Shown piece by piece: positions 63,757-64,000 of a stretch of 64,000 nt of DNA; the stretch's first letter is position 1; each line of letters starts with the position of its first letter. Location: contig NZ_CP117030.1 in assembly GCF_028551255.1 (NCBI RefSeq), forward strand, positions 310,001-374,000. Reading direction: 5' to 3'. The translations under genes were made by a program, and so were the position numbers. Under the pieces are notes generated by a model, which was given only the letters and a program-made list of their open reading frames with translations, did not search any database and was not told the DNA's origin. Source of the stretch: Vibrio tubiashii (GTDB taxonomy: Bacteria; Pseudomonadota; Gammaproteobacteria; Enterobacterales; Vibrionaceae).

Positions 63757-64000
63757 CTATTTCCCCACAAAAGCGACAACAACCTTATCGTCACCTAGGG
63801 TTCTAGAGAACACATAAGCATTGTCATTGTCTATAGGCTGATGTTTACCTGCGCCAATTGCTGGGTGGTTGTGGCGGAACTGACCGACGGTTTGCCAGTG
63901 AGAAAGTAAAGCTTTTCTTTGTTCATCTAACTTCCAAACCATATCGGAGCGAGTCCCTTGGTGGAAATCATCCGCGTATGGGCCAAGCTCACGGCCGACT
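63757..64000 (-). CDS. Alpha-amylase, C-terminal part (rest outside window)
   Basis: The frame is open to the window edge, so the gene begins outside. The visible 81 residues run from GRELGPYADDFHQGT to VAFVGK. The HHPAIGAGKHQPI-like segment (here NHPAIGAGKHQ) and the final beta-sandwich VVVAFVGK resemble the C domain of MalS-type or related GH13 alpha-amylases, which hydrolyse alpha-1,4-glucans. Localisation cannot be judged without the N-terminus. Confidence 0.8.
   Translation of the reverse strand, partial: VGRELGPYADDFHQGTRSDMVWKLDEQRKALLSHWQTVGQFRHNHPAIGAGKHQPIDNDNAYVFSRTLGDDKVVVAFVGK

Noticed and set aside
1..64000. CRISPR arrays, insertion sequences, prophage, tRNA or rRNA genes
   Set aside because: No regularly spaced repeats, transposase or integrase genes, phage structural genes or tRNA/rRNA-like sequences were seen while reading.

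Overview
This window reads as a chromosomal segment of a marine gamma-proteobacterium, most likely a Vibrio or close relative. That is an inference from the gene set: ToxR-like membrane regulator pair, FMN-riboswitch ribB, orphan napGH, SgrR-like regulator, MHYT/HDOD/HD-GYP signalling proteins and DctPQM TRAP transporter. Base composition looks moderate and even. I saw no rRNA, tRNA, insertion sequence, prophage, integron or CRISPR array. Both ends cut a gene: a DapA-family lyase on the left and an alpha-amylase on the right.

Layout. 1-3 kb: end of a DapA-family gene, then a minus-strand unit of a Big_2/DUF1566 lipoprotein, a membrane-anchored winged-helix regulator and an overlapping small membrane partner. 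3.4-9.8 kb: a plus-strand unit of a seven-repeat FG-GAP lipoprotein, an RpfG-type HD-GYP response regulator and a large hybrid kinase. 9.8-12 kb: AraC regulator divergent from a Set-family sugar exporter. 12-18 kb: a Cache-GGDEF-EAL protein, ribB with its FMN riboswitch, and a CHASE3 hybrid kinase. 18.5-19.3 kb: a VOC protein and a small unknown. 19.4-29.4 kb: a catabolic island with a TRAP transporter (DctP-DctQ-DctM) facing a kinase-response regulator-LysR trio and then CoA-transferase, SDR and thiolase. It can be read as uptake, sensing and thiolysis of a short-chain oxo- or hydroxy-acid. 29.4-31.7 kb: a DUF2938/MerR divergon around a 20-bp dyad, then two small unknown genes. 31.7-37.9 kb: a 1403-residue FAD/NAD(P)- and Fe-S-containing formate-dehydrogenase-like molybdoenzyme divergent from napGH, with a perfect FNR-type box and a NarP/NarL-like 7-2-7 site between them. 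38-39.8 kb: an ABC-F protein with a structured leader and a three-codon upstream ORF. 39.8-50 kb: a two-sensor GGDEF protein, a TPR-DUF2971 protein, an EEP-family enzyme, an SDR/DUF4345 pair divergent from a LysR gene, and a TPR-GGDEF protein. 50-58 kb: SgrR-like regulator divergent from an MFS exporter, a secreted DUF1566/EF-hand protein, a MerR-methyltransferase fusion, GNAT, a small membrane protein and two VOC proteins. 58-63.6 kb: a Cof-type phosphatase and a signalling trio of REC plus degenerate HD-GYP, MHYT-PAS kinase and REC-HDOD.

The strongest theme is signalling. Three GGDEF proteins, one intact and one apparently inactive HD-GYP protein, an MHYT kinase, two hybrid kinases and a NarL-type system occur in 64 kb. 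The points most worth following are the ABC-F leader, the FNR/NarP-type control region, the ToxR-like co-sensor operon, the FG-GAP/HD-GYP/kinase operon, the two-receptor cyclase, the TPR-DUF2971 protein and the small secreted protein with a duplicated CxC...DPTWMP motif. All functional assignments come from reading motifs by eye; no database search was run.
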